From the NCBI RefSeq assembly GCF_024436055.1, contig NZ_JANFNH010000015.1, positions 1 to 64,000 of the forward strand: a DNA stretch of 64,000 nucleotides, given 5' to 3'. A model generated the notes under the pieces. That model saw only the letters and a program-made list of their open reading frames with translations, did no database searches and was not told the DNA's origin. The translations under genes and the position numbers were made by a program. Every line of letters starts with the position of its first letter. Position 1 is the first letter of the stretch. Below, piece by piece: positions 23,376-32,165 of this stretch. Source of the DNA: Streptantibioticus rubrisoli (GTDB lineage: Bacteria; Actinomycetota; Actinomycetes; Streptomycetales; Streptomycetaceae).

Positions 23376-23786
23376 TCAGTGCTGGTCAGCGGCCTTGCAG
23401 CGGAGAAGTTCGGCGGTGGTTCCGCGCGCCGTGGTGCGGATCGTCACGGTGGTGTCCACCGTGGTGGCCGGACCTGCGACGGTCACGTCCTTGCGGCCCA
23501 CCTCGGACTGGTCCGCACCCTGCGAGCGCAGGGTGCACACGGCGGTCTGGCCACTGTCCTTGTGGACCTCCAGATGGGCCCGCACCGCGCTGTCGGAGAG
23601 CACCTCGAAGGTGACCACCTGGCCGCTGACCGTGTTGGTGGCCAGGTACCACCAGCCACCGATGCCCACGCCCAGCAGCAGCGCCCCGCCCAGCACGCCA
23701 CCCAGCAGCTTCAACCGCCGGTCGGTGGACGCGCTGTCCGCGCGCCCGTAGCGCCCCTCGGGCAACCGGTCGCGCACCGCGCTCAT
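23376..23786 (-). CDS. DUF4307-family membrane protein
   Basis: The 136-residue protein has a short basic N-terminus, one membrane helix (LLGGVLGGALLLGVGIGGWWYLA, about 27-49) and an extracytoplasmic beta-rich domain (QVVTFEVLSDSAVRAHLEVHK, CTLRSQGADQSEVGRKDV). The two cysteines of the outer domain (CTLR and the C-terminal LLRCKA) could pair. The family has no known function and in actinobacteria is commonly found beside mca, as here (divergent). Confidence 0.87.
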   Translation of the reverse strand: MSAVRDRLPEGRYGRADSASTDRRLKLLGGVLGGALLLGVGIGGWWYLATNTVSGQVVTFEVLSDSAVRAHLEVHKDSGQTAVCTLRSQGADQSEVGRKDVTVAGPATTVDTTVTIRTTARGTTAELLRCKAADQH

Positions 23787-23910
23787 GATCGATCCTCCAG
23801 CGAAGGGGCCACGGAATTATTCACGCCCCCGCGTCGGTCACTATAGAGGGCGTCGCTAGACCTACTGACCCCGCTCCCGTAGCCATTCCTTCAGCGTGAG
23901 GACCTTTGCC

Positions 23911-24786
23911 TTGACCGATCAGCTGCGACTGATGGCCGTGCACGCGCATCCCGACGACGAGTCCAGCAAGGGCGCGGCGACGATGGCCAAGTACGTGTCC
24001 GATGGCGTGGACGTGCTGGTGGCCACCTGTACCGGTGGTGAGCGCGGCTCCGTGCTGAACCCCAAGCTCCAGGGGGACCCTTACATCGAGGAGCACATCC
24101 ACGAGGTGCGGGCCAAGGAGATGGACGAGGCCCGGCAGATCCTGGGCGTCAAGCAGGCCTGGCTCGGCTTCGTCGACTCCGGGCTGCCCGAGGGCGACCC
24201 GCTGCCGCCGCTGCCGGAGGGCTGCTTCGCACTGCAGGACGTCGAGGAGGCCGCGGGCGCGCTGGTCAAGCTGATCCGGGAGTTCCGGCCGCATGTGATC
24301 ACCACGTACGACGAGAATGGCGGGTACCCGCACCCCGACCACATCATGACCCACAAGATCTCCATGGTGGCCTTCGACGCCGCCGGGGACCCGGAGCGTT
24401 ACCCGGGTACGGGCGAGCCGTGGACGCCGCTGAAGCTCTACTACAACCAGGGCTTCAACCGGGCACGCACCGTCGCGCTGCACGAGGGGCTGCTGGCCCG
24501 GGGCCTTGAGTCGCCGTACGGGGAGTGGCTGGAGCGCTGGGAGAAGATGGACCGCCCGGACCGGGAGATCACCACGTTCGTGCCGTGCGCCGACTTCTTC
24601 GAGATCCGCGACAAGGCGCTGCTCGCGCACGCCACGCAGATCGACCCCGACGGGTTCTGGTTCCACGTGCCGATGGACGTGCAGAAGGAGATCTGGCCGA
24701 CCGAGGACTACGAGCTGGCCAAGTCCCGGGTGGACACCACATTGCCGGAATCGGACCTCTTCGCGGGTGTCCGTGAGGCGGGGTAG
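23911..24786 (+). CDS. mca: Mycothiol S-conjugate amidase
   Basis: The 291-residue protein cleaves mycothiol S-conjugates to release mercapturic acids, a detoxification route specific to actinobacteria. The zinc motif AVHAHPDDESSKG lies near residue 10, and the second metal histidine is in YPHPDHIMTHK near 142. GGERGSVLNPKLQGD is typical of Mca rather than MshB. The TTG at 23911 is chosen because gagga lies 8 bases before it and the N-terminus then matches family members; a GTG at 23896 is an alternative. The small membrane protein gene follows after 3 bases. Confidence 0.93.
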   Translation: MTDQLRLMAVHAHPDDESSKGAATMAKYVSDGVDVLVATCTGGERGSVLNPKLQGDPYIEEHIHEVRAKEMDEARQILGVKQAWLGFVDSGLPEGDPLPPLPEGCFALQDVEEAAGALVKLIREFRPHVITTYDENGGYPHPDHIMTHKISMVAFDAAGDPERYPGTGEPWTPLKLYYNQGFNRARTVALHEGLLARGLESPYGEWLERWEKMDRPDREITTFVPCADFFEIRDKALLAHATQIDPDGFWFHVPMDVQKEIWPTEDYELAKSRVDTTLPESDLFAGVREAG

Positions 24787-24789
24787 ACA

Positions 24790-25008
24790 ATGGTTCTCGT
24801 GAACGCTTCCTTGGCTCCGGCGGCCGCGCATCTGGTGCAGCTCGCCGACTTCGACCAGAACAAGGTGACGCCGGGCCTGATCGGGTTCGTCGTCTTCGCG
24901 GCGATCGGCGCGGCCGTGTGGCTGCTCATGAAGAGCATGAACAAGCAGTTCGGGAAGATCGACTTCGAGGAGGCGCCCTCCTCGAAGTCGATCAAGAAGG
25001 AGGGTTAG
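24790..25008 (+). CDS. Small conserved membrane protein downstream of mca
   Basis: The 72-residue protein has one clear membrane helix (LIGFVVFAAIGAAVWLLM, about 30-47) followed by a charged cytosolic tail (KSMNKQFGKIDFEEAPSSKSIKKEG). It starts 3 bases after the mca stop, so it is co-transcribed; a GTG at 24799 is an alternative start. Similar small proteins follow mca in many Streptomyces. Its 3' end overlaps by 4 bases the convergent NTPase-TPR gene. Confidence 0.85.
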   Translation: MVLVNASLAPAAAHLVQLADFDQNKVTPGLIGFVVFAAIGAAVWLLMKSMNKQFGKIDFEEAPSSKSIKKEG

Positions 25009-28000
25009 GTCTGGGGGACTTCGTCCCCCAGACCCCCGACCGACAACCTGTCGCGTGACGCGCGTGTCGGGGTCATGCCCAGACGCCACACCTCCCAGGG
25101 CTCGCCCGGCTGGAGGCCGCGTTGGAGGATCAGCGACCAGGACTGGGCGTACTCCTCCAGTGACGGGTCGCGGCCCTCGTGCCCGCTGGCCAGCAGCGCC
25201 GCCAGGTCCTCCTGGGCGGTCTTCGCGCCCGGCCCGGACAGCAGCGGCAGCACGGTGCAGCGCAGGAAGCGGGCCCAGTCCTCGCCCCGGCGGTCGCCGA
25301 CGCTGACGAACAGCCGCCCGGCCTCCTCGGTCAGCTCCAGCGCCTCCTGGAACCGGCCGTTGCCCGCGTCGATCACCGCCAGCTCCAGGCAGGACCAGGC
25401 CTCTCCGTGCGGGACGCCCACCTTGCGGAAGTCCTGCCGGGCGTCCTGCAGCAACTGCCGGGCGAAGCCGCTGTTGCGCAGGTTGCCGACCTGCCGGGCG
25501 CGCTGGTCCCGGGTGAGCCGCCCCGAGTGGTGGCGGGCGCAGGCCAGCCCGTACAGATCGCGCATCCGGTTGAACATGGTGCGGGCCCGCTCCAGCGAGC
25601 GCAGCGCCTCGTCCGCGTCGCCCGCCTCCTCCTGCGCCTGGCCCAGGTAGTACAGCGTCCACGCCTCGCAGCGCGCGTCCTCGTTCTCCCGGTGCCTGCC
25701 CAGCGCCTCGTGCAGCGCCTGTACGGCCTCCGCCGCCGCGCCCCGCACCAGCAGGGCGCGGGCCAGCTGGGTCAGCGTCCAGGCGGTGCCGCGCTGGTCG
25801 TGGGTGACCTCGTACTCGCGCTGCGCCTCGTGCAGCGCCTGCTGCGCGCGCTCCACGTCGCCGAGTTGCAGATAGACCTGCCCGAGCTGCATGTGCGCCC
25901 ACGCCTGGCCGTGCGTGCTCTCGCTCTCCTGGTGCAACTCCAGCGCGGTCAACAGGAGTTCACGCGCCTGTTCCACCTGCCCCATGTCGCGCAGCACCGC
26001 CGCCAGGGCGTGCTGGGTCCAGGCGCGGTCGCCGCGCAGCGCGTCGGTGTTCTGCAGCTCCAGCGCCTCGCCCAGCTTGGCCGCCGCCTCCCGCAGGTTG
26101 CCCTGGTGGTGCAGGGTGATGCCCAGGCTGCACAGCGCGCGGGCGGCGCCCGCAGGATGCTGCGCCTCGAAGTACAGGTTGACCACCGACGTCAGCGTGG
26201 AGCGCGCCCGGTCCAGCTCGCCGAGCTGCCGCGCCGCGATACCGGTGCGCCACTGCACCGACCGCACCAGCAGCCCCTGGTCGACCTCCTGCGTCAACTC
26301 GCTGATCTCGCCCAGCCGGTAGAGGTCGCCGCGCAGCAGGCAGTAGTCGCACAGCGCGCCCAGCAGATGCAGCACCGCCGCCTGGTCCACGCCCTCCGCG
26401 CGGCGCACCGTCGCCGTGATGAAGCCCGACTCGTCGTCCAGCCAGCGCAGCGCCTGGTCCAGTGAACGGAAGCCGTGCGAGCCGACCGCGCCCTTGACGA
26501 ACGAGTCGGCCCGGGTGGAGGTCTTTCCGTCGACCAGCCGGATCACCGAGTCGGCCAGCTCCGAGTAGGTGCGGATCAGCCGTTCCTGCGCGGCGGTCTG
26601 CTCGTCCGGCTGCTCCTCGTCCAGCAGCCTGGCCTGCGCGAAGCCGCGCACCACATCGTGCAGCCGGTAGCGGCCGCCCCGGACGTGTTCGATCAGTCCG
26701 GCGTGTGCCAACTCCTCCAGCCTGCGCCCGGCTTCCTTCTCGTCGGTGTCCAGCAGCGCGGCGGCCGCCGCCGCGCCCAGGCTGGCCCGACCGGCCAGCG
26801 CCAGGCGGCGCAGCAGACGGCGGGAGACCTCGGACAGGTCGCGGTAGCGCAGTGCCAGCGCCCGCTCCAGCGGATCCACCGGCCCGTACACATCGAGGTC
26901 GTCGGCGAGCCCGCGCAGTGTACGCGCGCCCAGCGAGGACCCGGCGATGGTCAGCGCCAGCGGCAGCCCGCCGCACAACCGCCGCACCCGCTCGGCCGAC
27001 TGCGGGTCCTCCGCGACCGCGTCGCCCGCCAACTCCCGTAGCAGCTCCCGGGCTTCCGGCTCGTCCAGCGCCTCGACCGGCAGGTCGTGCACCCACGCGG
27101 TGGTGGAGTCCAGCTCCAGCGGGGCGGCCGTGGTCACCAGGATCAGGCTCTCGGAGCGCTCCGGGATCAGGGCGCGCACCTGCTCGGCGTCGCAGGCGTC
27201 ATCGAGGATGATCACCGCGGGCGTGTCGGTGAGGTGCTTTTGGTACTGCTCGCCCAACCGCCGCAAGTGCTGTTCCTGGTTGGGCCGTTCGCGGAACAGC
27301 AGTTGCTCGCGGGGCGCGCCGAGCCGGTTGAGGATGTGCAGCAGCGCCTCCCGCGTGGTCAGCGGCGGCTGGTCGACGGCTCCGCCGCGCAGCGGAACCA
27401 GGCAGGCGCCCCGGAACTGGTCCTTCAACTGCTCGGCGGCGCGCACCGCGAGCGCGCTGCGGCCGGAGCCGGTCGGGCCGCAGAGCATCACCACGGTCGG
27501 CTTGGTCTCGATGGCGGCGCGGGCCTGCTGCACCCACTGGCTGATCCGTGCCAGATGGCCGCGCCGCCCGGTGAACGGCCCGTCGCCCTGCGGCAGCAGC
27601 TCGAACGACTGGGCCAGCAGGGCGCGTTGCCGGGCGGCGGCGCTGCGGTCGCTCCGCTTGGCCTGGGCGGGAACGGAGGACTTCGCCGTCTTCTTCAGTA
27701 TCGGCGTGGCGGGCGGGGCCACCCGCTGCTGCTCCAGGAACGGCCGCACCCCTCGTCGCTCCAGCGCCACCAGCCACTGCTGCCGCAACTGCTCCAGGTC
27801 GCCGGGCTGTTCGCCCCCGCGCCTCTGGACGACCGACCGGGCACCGCTGACCGCCGCGGCCGCCACGGCCACCGCCACCCCGGTCAGCAGCGAGCCGCCC
27901 GCCGACAGCCCCTGCCCGAGGTCCACCGCGAACGCGGTCACCCCGCACACCCCGGCCAGCAGCACGGGCGCCCCCGCCGTGCCGGGGCGCGGTGCCACAG

Positions 28001-28235
28001 CCCCGGCCTCGGCGGCGCGCCGGTACGCGGCGTACTCCTCGGCGGCGTTCGCCGCGATGTCGTCGAGCGCGGCGCGCCCCCGCTCCAGCAGCGCGTTCGC
28101 GTCCACCTGGCGCTTGGAGCGGGTGGCGCGCTGGGTCTCCTCGGTGACGGCGCGCTGGAGCAGCCGCTCCGCCTCGGCCCGGTCCGGTGCGGCGAGCGCG
28201 GGCGGCCCCCCGGCGGTCGGATTGGGTTGGTTCAC
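25005..28235 (-). CDS. Large NTPase-TPR signalling protein (NB-ARC/STAND-like)
   Basis: The 1076-residue protein has an N-terminal helical part with two adjacent membrane helices (PVLLAGVCGVTAFAVDLGQG and SLLTGVAVAVAAAAVSGA, about 90-135). A P-loop NTPase domain of the NB-ARC type follows: Walker A-like MLCGPTGSGRSALA near 250, Walker B AVIILDDACDAEQV near 340 and GGLPLALTIAGSSLG near 425. A winged-helix region and about ten tetratricopeptide repeats (about 580-1070) complete it. STAND proteins act as ligand-gated switches; in actinobacteria their targets are mostly unknown. The GTG at 28235 has aagggggaag upstream. It stands alone, 110 bp from rmlA. Confidence 0.85.
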   Translation of the reverse strand: MNQPNPTAGGPPALAAPDRAEAERLLQRAVTEETQRATRSKRQVDANALLERGRAALDDIAANAAEEYAAYRRAAEAGAVAPRPGTAGAPVLLAGVCGVTAFAVDLGQGLSAGGSLLTGVAVAVAAAAVSGARSVVQRRGGEQPGDLEQLRQQWLVALERRGVRPFLEQQRVAPPATPILKKTAKSSVPAQAKRSDRSAAARQRALLAQSFELLPQGDGPFTGRRGHLARISQWVQQARAAIETKPTVVMLCGPTGSGRSALAVRAAEQLKDQFRGACLVPLRGGAVDQPPLTTREALLHILNRLGAPREQLLFRERPNQEQHLRRLGEQYQKHLTDTPAVIILDDACDAEQVRALIPERSESLILVTTAAPLELDSTTAWVHDLPVEALDEPEARELLRELAGDAVAEDPQSAERVRRLCGGLPLALTIAGSSLGARTLRGLADDLDVYGPVDPLERALALRYRDLSEVSRRLLRRLALAGRASLGAAAAAALLDTDEKEAGRRLEELAHAGLIEHVRGGRYRLHDVVRGFAQARLLDEEQPDEQTAAQERLIRTYSELADSVIRLVDGKTSTRADSFVKGAVGSHGFRSLDQALRWLDDESGFITATVRRAEGVDQAAVLHLLGALCDYCLLRGDLYRLGEISELTQEVDQGLLVRSVQWRTGIAARQLGELDRARSTLTSVVNLYFEAQHPAGAARALCSLGITLHHQGNLREAAAKLGEALELQNTDALRGDRAWTQHALAAVLRDMGQVEQARELLLTALELHQESESTHGQAWAHMQLGQVYLQLGDVERAQQALHEAQREYEVTHDQRGTAWTLTQLARALLVRGAAAEAVQALHEALGRHRENEDARCEAWTLYYLGQAQEEAGDADEALRSLERARTMFNRMRDLYGLACARHHSGRLTRDQRARQVGNLRNSGFARQLLQDARQDFRKVGVPHGEAWSCLELAVIDAGNGRFQEALELTEEAGRLFVSVGDRRGEDWARFLRCTVLPLLSGPGAKTAQEDLAALLASGHEGRDPSLEEYAQSWSLILQRGLQPGEPWEVWRLGMTPTRASRDRLSVGGLGDEVPQT

Positions 28236-28345
28236 CGTTCTTCCCCCTTGGTCAGCGGCCCACTTGTGTCCTGCAGTGTCCCGCCTGACGCGGGTGAACG
28301 CGACAGTCCACGAGGGTGTGTTCCGGCTCCGCGAGATCGTTGGGG

Positions 28346-29221
28346 TCAGGTACCGGCCAGTTCCATAAGGTAGTCGCCGTAGCCGGAGGCGGAGTTGGCG
28401 ATGAACTCCTTGCCGAGCGTGGCGAGTTGCTGCTCGTCGATGAACCCCATGCGGAAGGCGACCTCCTCTATGCACGCCAGTCGTATGCCCTGGCGCTTGG
28501 CGAGGACCTGTACGAACATCGCGGCGTCCATGAGGCTTTCGTGAGTGCCGGTGTCGAACCAGGCGCAGCCTCGGCCGAGGTCGACCAGTCGGGCCTTGCC
28601 CCGCTCGACGAAGATCCGGTTCAGGTCGGTGATCTCCAACTCCCCGCGGGCCGAGGGCTTCAGCCGGGTCGCGAGGTCGGCGGCCTCGTTGTCGTAGAAG
28701 TACATTCCGGTGACCGCCAGGTTGGAGCGCGGAGCCGTGGGCTTCTCCTCCAGTGAGGTGACCCGGCCCGCGTCGTCGACGGTGGCCACGCCGTACCGTC
28801 GGGGGTCCGCCAGGCGGTATCCGAACAGGGTGCAGCCGTCGAGCCGGGTGCGCTCCCGGCGCAGCGTCTCAGTGAGCGCGTTCCCGTAGAAGATGTTGTC
28901 GCCCAGGATGAGGGCGAACCGCTCGTCGCCGATGAAGTCGCGCCCGATCCGCAGCGCGTCGGCGAGGCCGCGCGGCCGGTCCTGGACGGCGTAGCTCAGC
29001 TCAAGCCCCAACCGGCTGCCGTCACCGAGGAGTTGACGGTAACTCTCGATGTGCTCCGGGTTGCTGATGATGAGGATCTCCCGGATCTGCGCCAGCATCA
29101 GCACGGACAGCGGGTAGTACACCATCGGCTTGTCGTAGACGGGAAGCAGTTGCTTCGACGATACGGCGGTGATCGGGTGCAGCCGGGTGCCCGATCCTCC
29201 CGCCAGGAGTATTCCGCGCAT
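28346..29221 (-). CDS. rmlA: Glucose-1-phosphate thymidylyltransferase
   Basis: The 291-residue enzyme makes dTDP-glucose from glucose-1-phosphate and dTTP, the first step to all dTDP-deoxysugars. It starts with the nucleotidyl-transfer motif LAGGSGTRLHP and has the downstream KQLLPVYDKPM lysine segment, LGDNIFYG with the metal aspartate near 110, and EEKP near 161. Length is the family norm. The ATG at 29221 has ggag upstream. It follows rmlB on the same strand with 55 bp between, so one operon is likely. Position beside a PKS indicates sugar supply for the polyketide rather than cell-wall rhamnose, although no rmlC/D is seen. Confidence 0.96.
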   Translation of the reverse strand: MRGILLAGGSGTRLHPITAVSSKQLLPVYDKPMVYYPLSVLMLAQIREILIISNPEHIESYRQLLGDGSRLGLELSYAVQDRPRGLADALRIGRDFIGDERFALILGDNIFYGNALTETLRRERTRLDGCTLFGYRLADPRRYGVATVDDAGRVTSLEEKPTAPRSNLAVTGMYFYDNEAADLATRLKPSARGELEITDLNRIFVERGKARLVDLGRGCAWFDTGTHESLMDAAMFVQVLAKRQGIRLACIEEVAFRMGFIDEQQLATLGKEFIANSASGYGDYLMELAGT

Positions 29222-29276
29222 GAACTGTCTCCGTTTCGGTTGCCCGCTGTGCGGGAGGCCGGGCCGCGGGGCCGCC

Positions 29277-30269
29277 TCAGGCCGGTTGTGCCGCGGCGGT
29301 GGCGTCGCACAGCGGCTGCCACCACTGCGGGTTGTCGCGGTACCAGGTGATCGTTTGGGCGAGTCCGGTCTGGAACGGAACCTTCGGCGCGTATCCCAGG
29401 GCCCGCAGCTTGCCGTCGTCCATCGAGTAGCGGCGGTCGTGCCCGGCCCGGTCGGGCACGTGCCGGATGCGCTCCTCGTCGGCGCCGCAGGCCTCCAGGA
29501 TGAGCTGGGTGAGCCGCAGGTTGGTCAGCTCCTCACCGCCCGCGATGTTGTAGACCTCGCCCGGTTTCCCCTTTTCCAGCACGAGTTGGATGCCGCGGCA
29601 GTGGTCGTCCACGTGCAGCCAGTCGCGAACGCACAGTCCGTCCCCGTACAGCGGGACCGACCGGCCACGCAGCAGGTTCGTCACGAACAGCGGGATGACC
29701 TTCTCCGGGAACTGGTACGGCCCGTAGTTGTTGCTGCACCGGGTGATGCTCACGTCGAGGCCGTAGGTGCGGGCGTAGGAGCGCGCCAGGAGGTCGGCGC
29801 TCGCCTTCGTCGCGGCGTAGGGCGAGTTGGGCAGCAGCGGGCTGTGCTCGGTCCATGAGCCGGTGTCTATCGAGCCGTACACCTCGTCGGTCGATACATG
29901 GACCACCCGCCCGACTCCGGTCCGCCGTGCGGCCTCGAGTACGGTGTGGGTGCCGGTGACGTTGGTCCGTACGAAGTCGTCGGCGCCGGAGATCGAGCGG
30001 TCGACATGGGTCTCGGCGGCGAAGTTGACCACGGCGTCGTGGCCCGGCAGCAGTTCGGTGAGGAGCGGGCCGTCGCAAACATCACCTTGAACGAAGGTGA
30101 AGCCAGGGTGAGTTCGGACGGGGTCGAGGTTCGCCGGGTTCCCCGCGTAGGTGAGCTTGTCCAAGGCGGTCACCTGGACCTCGCCCGCGGCGGCGTAAGC
30201 GCCGGTCAGGAGCTTGCGAACGTAGTTGGAACCGATGAATCCGGCCGCACCGGTGACGAGTAGACGCAC
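29277..30269 (-). CDS. rmlB: dTDP-glucose 4,6-dehydratase
   Basis: The 330-residue extended short-chain dehydrogenase converts dTDP-glucose to dTDP-4-keto-6-deoxyglucose, the branch point for macrolide sugars. The NAD motif TGAAGFIGSNY lies at residues 6-16. The catalytic segment STDEVYG lies near 122, and the active-site YAATK lies near 150. TRCSNNYGPYQFPEK is specific for this family. The GTG at 30269 has aggagc upstream. It is the first gene of a rmlB-rmlA operon transcribed away from the methyltransferase, with a ~680-bp intergenic control region. Confidence 0.96.
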   Translation of the reverse strand: MRLLVTGAAGFIGSNYVRKLLTGAYAAAGEVQVTALDKLTYAGNPANLDPVRTHPGFTFVQGDVCDGPLLTELLPGHDAVVNFAAETHVDRSISGADDFVRTNVTGTHTVLEAARRTGVGRVVHVSTDEVYGSIDTGSWTEHSPLLPNSPYAATKASADLLARSYARTYGLDVSITRCSNNYGPYQFPEKVIPLFVTNLLRGRSVPLYGDGLCVRDWLHVDDHCRGIQLVLEKGKPGEVYNIAGGEELTNLRLTQLILEACGADEERIRHVPDRAGHDRRYSMDDGKLRALGYAPKVPFQTGLAQTITWYRDNPQWWQPLCDATAAAQPA

Positions 30270-30948
30270 AGGGGCTCCTAAGACCTGGGTGAGCGGTTGC
30301 TTCCTGGGCGAGCGCTCCTGGCTCGCCGCCGCAGGGGGCTATCCGCCTGTGTGGTGGTAGATGCCTTGGTTGGAGGGTTGGCTACGGAATCGTGAGGCTT
30401 GTGCTGTCGCCCCGGCGCGCGCCCGGTCGGCGGATCCGATGGGCTCCGAGGGACTCCGAGGGGCTCTGATGGAAGGGGTCCGCTGGGCCGGGTGCCTGTC
30501 CGGTCACTCTGTGTGAGCAGGGAGTGGCGGCGGCCAGGGCGCCGTTTTCCGTGGTGACGGTCGCATCTCCCGGGATGCGGCGATCCGGCCCGGCGCGCGT
30601 TTCGCCAGGCCCCGAGAGCCGCTACCCCCTTTCGGCACCCTCGGGCTTCCGCTGTCGCGCGGCAACTGTCTGTGTTGGCCAATCATCATTTGGCCCGCAT
30701 TCGGTTGCGTACCACACACATTAACGCTGGCGCGGCTCTCAGTGTAGGTGGGGCAGCCCCCGGGCGCGCCGGTGGACGTGGCCCTGGCGGCCCGTATGTA
30801 TGTTGCGTGTGTCACTAGTCGGCCAACCGGTATTTTTTTAATCGGCCGTTCGGTCTTTTTTGATCGATTGACACCCCTGGAGGCCGCTGTTAGGGTCAAG
30901 AAGGTAAAGTTATTGGCTGCTTGGTTCTAAACGGGGGATGGTTTGACT
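30270..30948. promoter_or_regulatory. Divergent control region of the sugar genes, with a consensus promoter
   Basis: About 680 bp without a convincing gene lie between the divergent rmlB and methyltransferase starts. A vegetative-type promoter faces right: -35 TTGACA (30868-30873), 17-bp spacer, -10 TAGGGT (30891-30896). Upstream of it two ~20-bp direct repeats begin tcggcc and end cggt plus a T run (30819 and 30842, 23 bp apart, ~16 of 20 bases shared). Their spacing of about two helical turns suits an activator site. No regulator gene is visible in this part of the cluster. Confidence 0.65.
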
Positions 30949-31758
30949 GTGCAGACCTACGACCTTTATGCCGACCTAATGAAGAGGGTCCTGGCGAACA
31001 TCATCTACGAGGATCGCCCCACATTTCCGTATGGGATGAATGTCCTCGACAAGAATCAAGCGGACACGATGAAGCCGGGCGCGGAAGGCGCGGAGGAAAA
31101 GCGCGGAACGTTTGAGGTGGACCACCGTGCGGGCGGTCTGGACGTGCCGACGGTCGCCCACACCATGATCGGAATGCGGCGCCTGAACAACATCCAGGAG
31201 TGCGTGGAGCAGGTGCTCCGCGACGGCGTTCCCGGCGACTTCATCGAGACGGGGGTCTGGCGCGGTGGCGCCTGCATCCTGATGCGCGCGCTGCTCAAGG
31301 CGCATGGTGTGACCGACCGGAACGTATGGCTCGCCGACTCGTTCGCCGGTGTTCCGGTGACCTCCGAGGGCAGCCACCCGCTCGACCAGGACATGGAATT
31401 CCACAACCTGAACTGGGTGTTGGCCTGCTCCGAGGAGCAGGTGCGGGAGAACTTCTCCCGTTATGGCCTGCTCGACGACCAGGTCAAGTTCCTGCCCGGC
31501 ATGTTCGCCGACACGCTGCCGAGCGCGCCGATCGACCGGCTCGCGATCCTGCGGATCGACGGCGATCTGTACGAGTCGACCATGGACGCCCTGGTCAACC
31601 TGTACCCCAAGCTCTCCGTCGGCGGATTCGCGATCTTCGACGACTACGCGATCCCGGCCTGCAGGCAGGCCGTGCAGGACTACCGGCGTGAGCACGGCAT
31701 CGACGAGCCGATCGAGACCGTGGACGTCACGGGCGTCTACTGGCGCCGCAAGCACTGA
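30949..31758 (+). CDS. TylF/MycF-family sugar O-methyltransferase
   Basis: The 269-residue SAM-dependent enzyme belongs to the macrocin-O-methyltransferase family. The family hallmark VAHTMIGMRRLNNIQECVE lies near residue 65, and the SAM site FIETGVWRGGACILMRA lies near 98. Metal/acid residues sit in ILRIDGDLYESTMD and FDDYAIPACRQAV. The C-terminus YWRRKH matches TylF and MycF. Homologues methylate a sugar hydroxyl on a 6-deoxyhexose of a macrolide (such as javose to mycinose). The GTG at 30949 is preferred because gggggatgg lies at proper distance; a TTG at 30943 is possible. Its presence predicts an O-methylated sugar on the product. Confidence 0.92.
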   Translation: MQTYDLYADLMKRVLANIIYEDRPTFPYGMNVLDKNQADTMKPGAEGAEEKRGTFEVDHRAGGLDVPTVAHTMIGMRRLNNIQECVEQVLRDGVPGDFIETGVWRGGACILMRALLKAHGVTDRNVWLADSFAGVPVTSEGSHPLDQDMEFHNLNWVLACSEEQVRENFSRYGLLDDQVKFLPGMFADTLPSAPIDRLAILRIDGDLYESTMDALVNLYPKLSVGGFAIFDDYAIPACRQAVQDYRREHGIDEPIETVDVTGVYWRRKH

Positions 31759-31924
31759 TCGCGGTCCTGACCGGCCCGGCTGGGCCTGGTTCGGCCTGGT
31801 CTGATCCGCTCGCCTTGCGTTTACGGACCGTGCTGATCGTGTACAGCCTTCGCAGGTGCACGGCGGAAAGCGTCGCCGTGCATCGTGGCCACTGTACGCG
31901 GACTCCCGGTATCTTTTTCGGACC

Positions 31925-31956
31925 TCGTTTCCCCGTTTCCTCGTTTCCTCGATTTC
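31925..31956. repeat. Four 8-bp tandem repeats in the gap before the aminotransferase
   Basis: tcgtttcc, ccgtttcc, tcgtttcc and tcgatttc follow each other directly. They lie in a 400-bp gene-free gap (31759-32165) of lower GC than the flanks. The gap probably holds the promoter of the aminotransferase-PKS operon, although I see no clear -35/-10 pair. Confidence 0.6.
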
Positions 31957-32165
31957 TGCCCGTAGCGCGCGAAATGCGTGCCGATGGTGGCGACCGCTGC
32001 ACTCGATGGCGAGTCGGCGTTCCAGCCGCATTGCGGATCGTCTGATTCCACGGGACTTCGCCTGTTTTCCTGGCCGCAGTCCGCGTATTCGAGGGCGCCG
32101 CATGATGTATTGCCTGCCATAAATGCCGCGCGTGCGCCCACGCATGCGCCGGGGGAGGTGCGACC

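Noticed and set aside
30278-30682. 134-codon minus-strand frame upstream of rmlB
   Set aside because: Low-complexity Arg/Pro/Ser composition and no conserved motif; it lies in the divergent promoter region.
30815-30862. T-run sequences as intrinsic terminators
   Set aside because: The GC-rich stretches before the T runs do not form a convincing stem; they align better as direct repeats upstream of a promoter.
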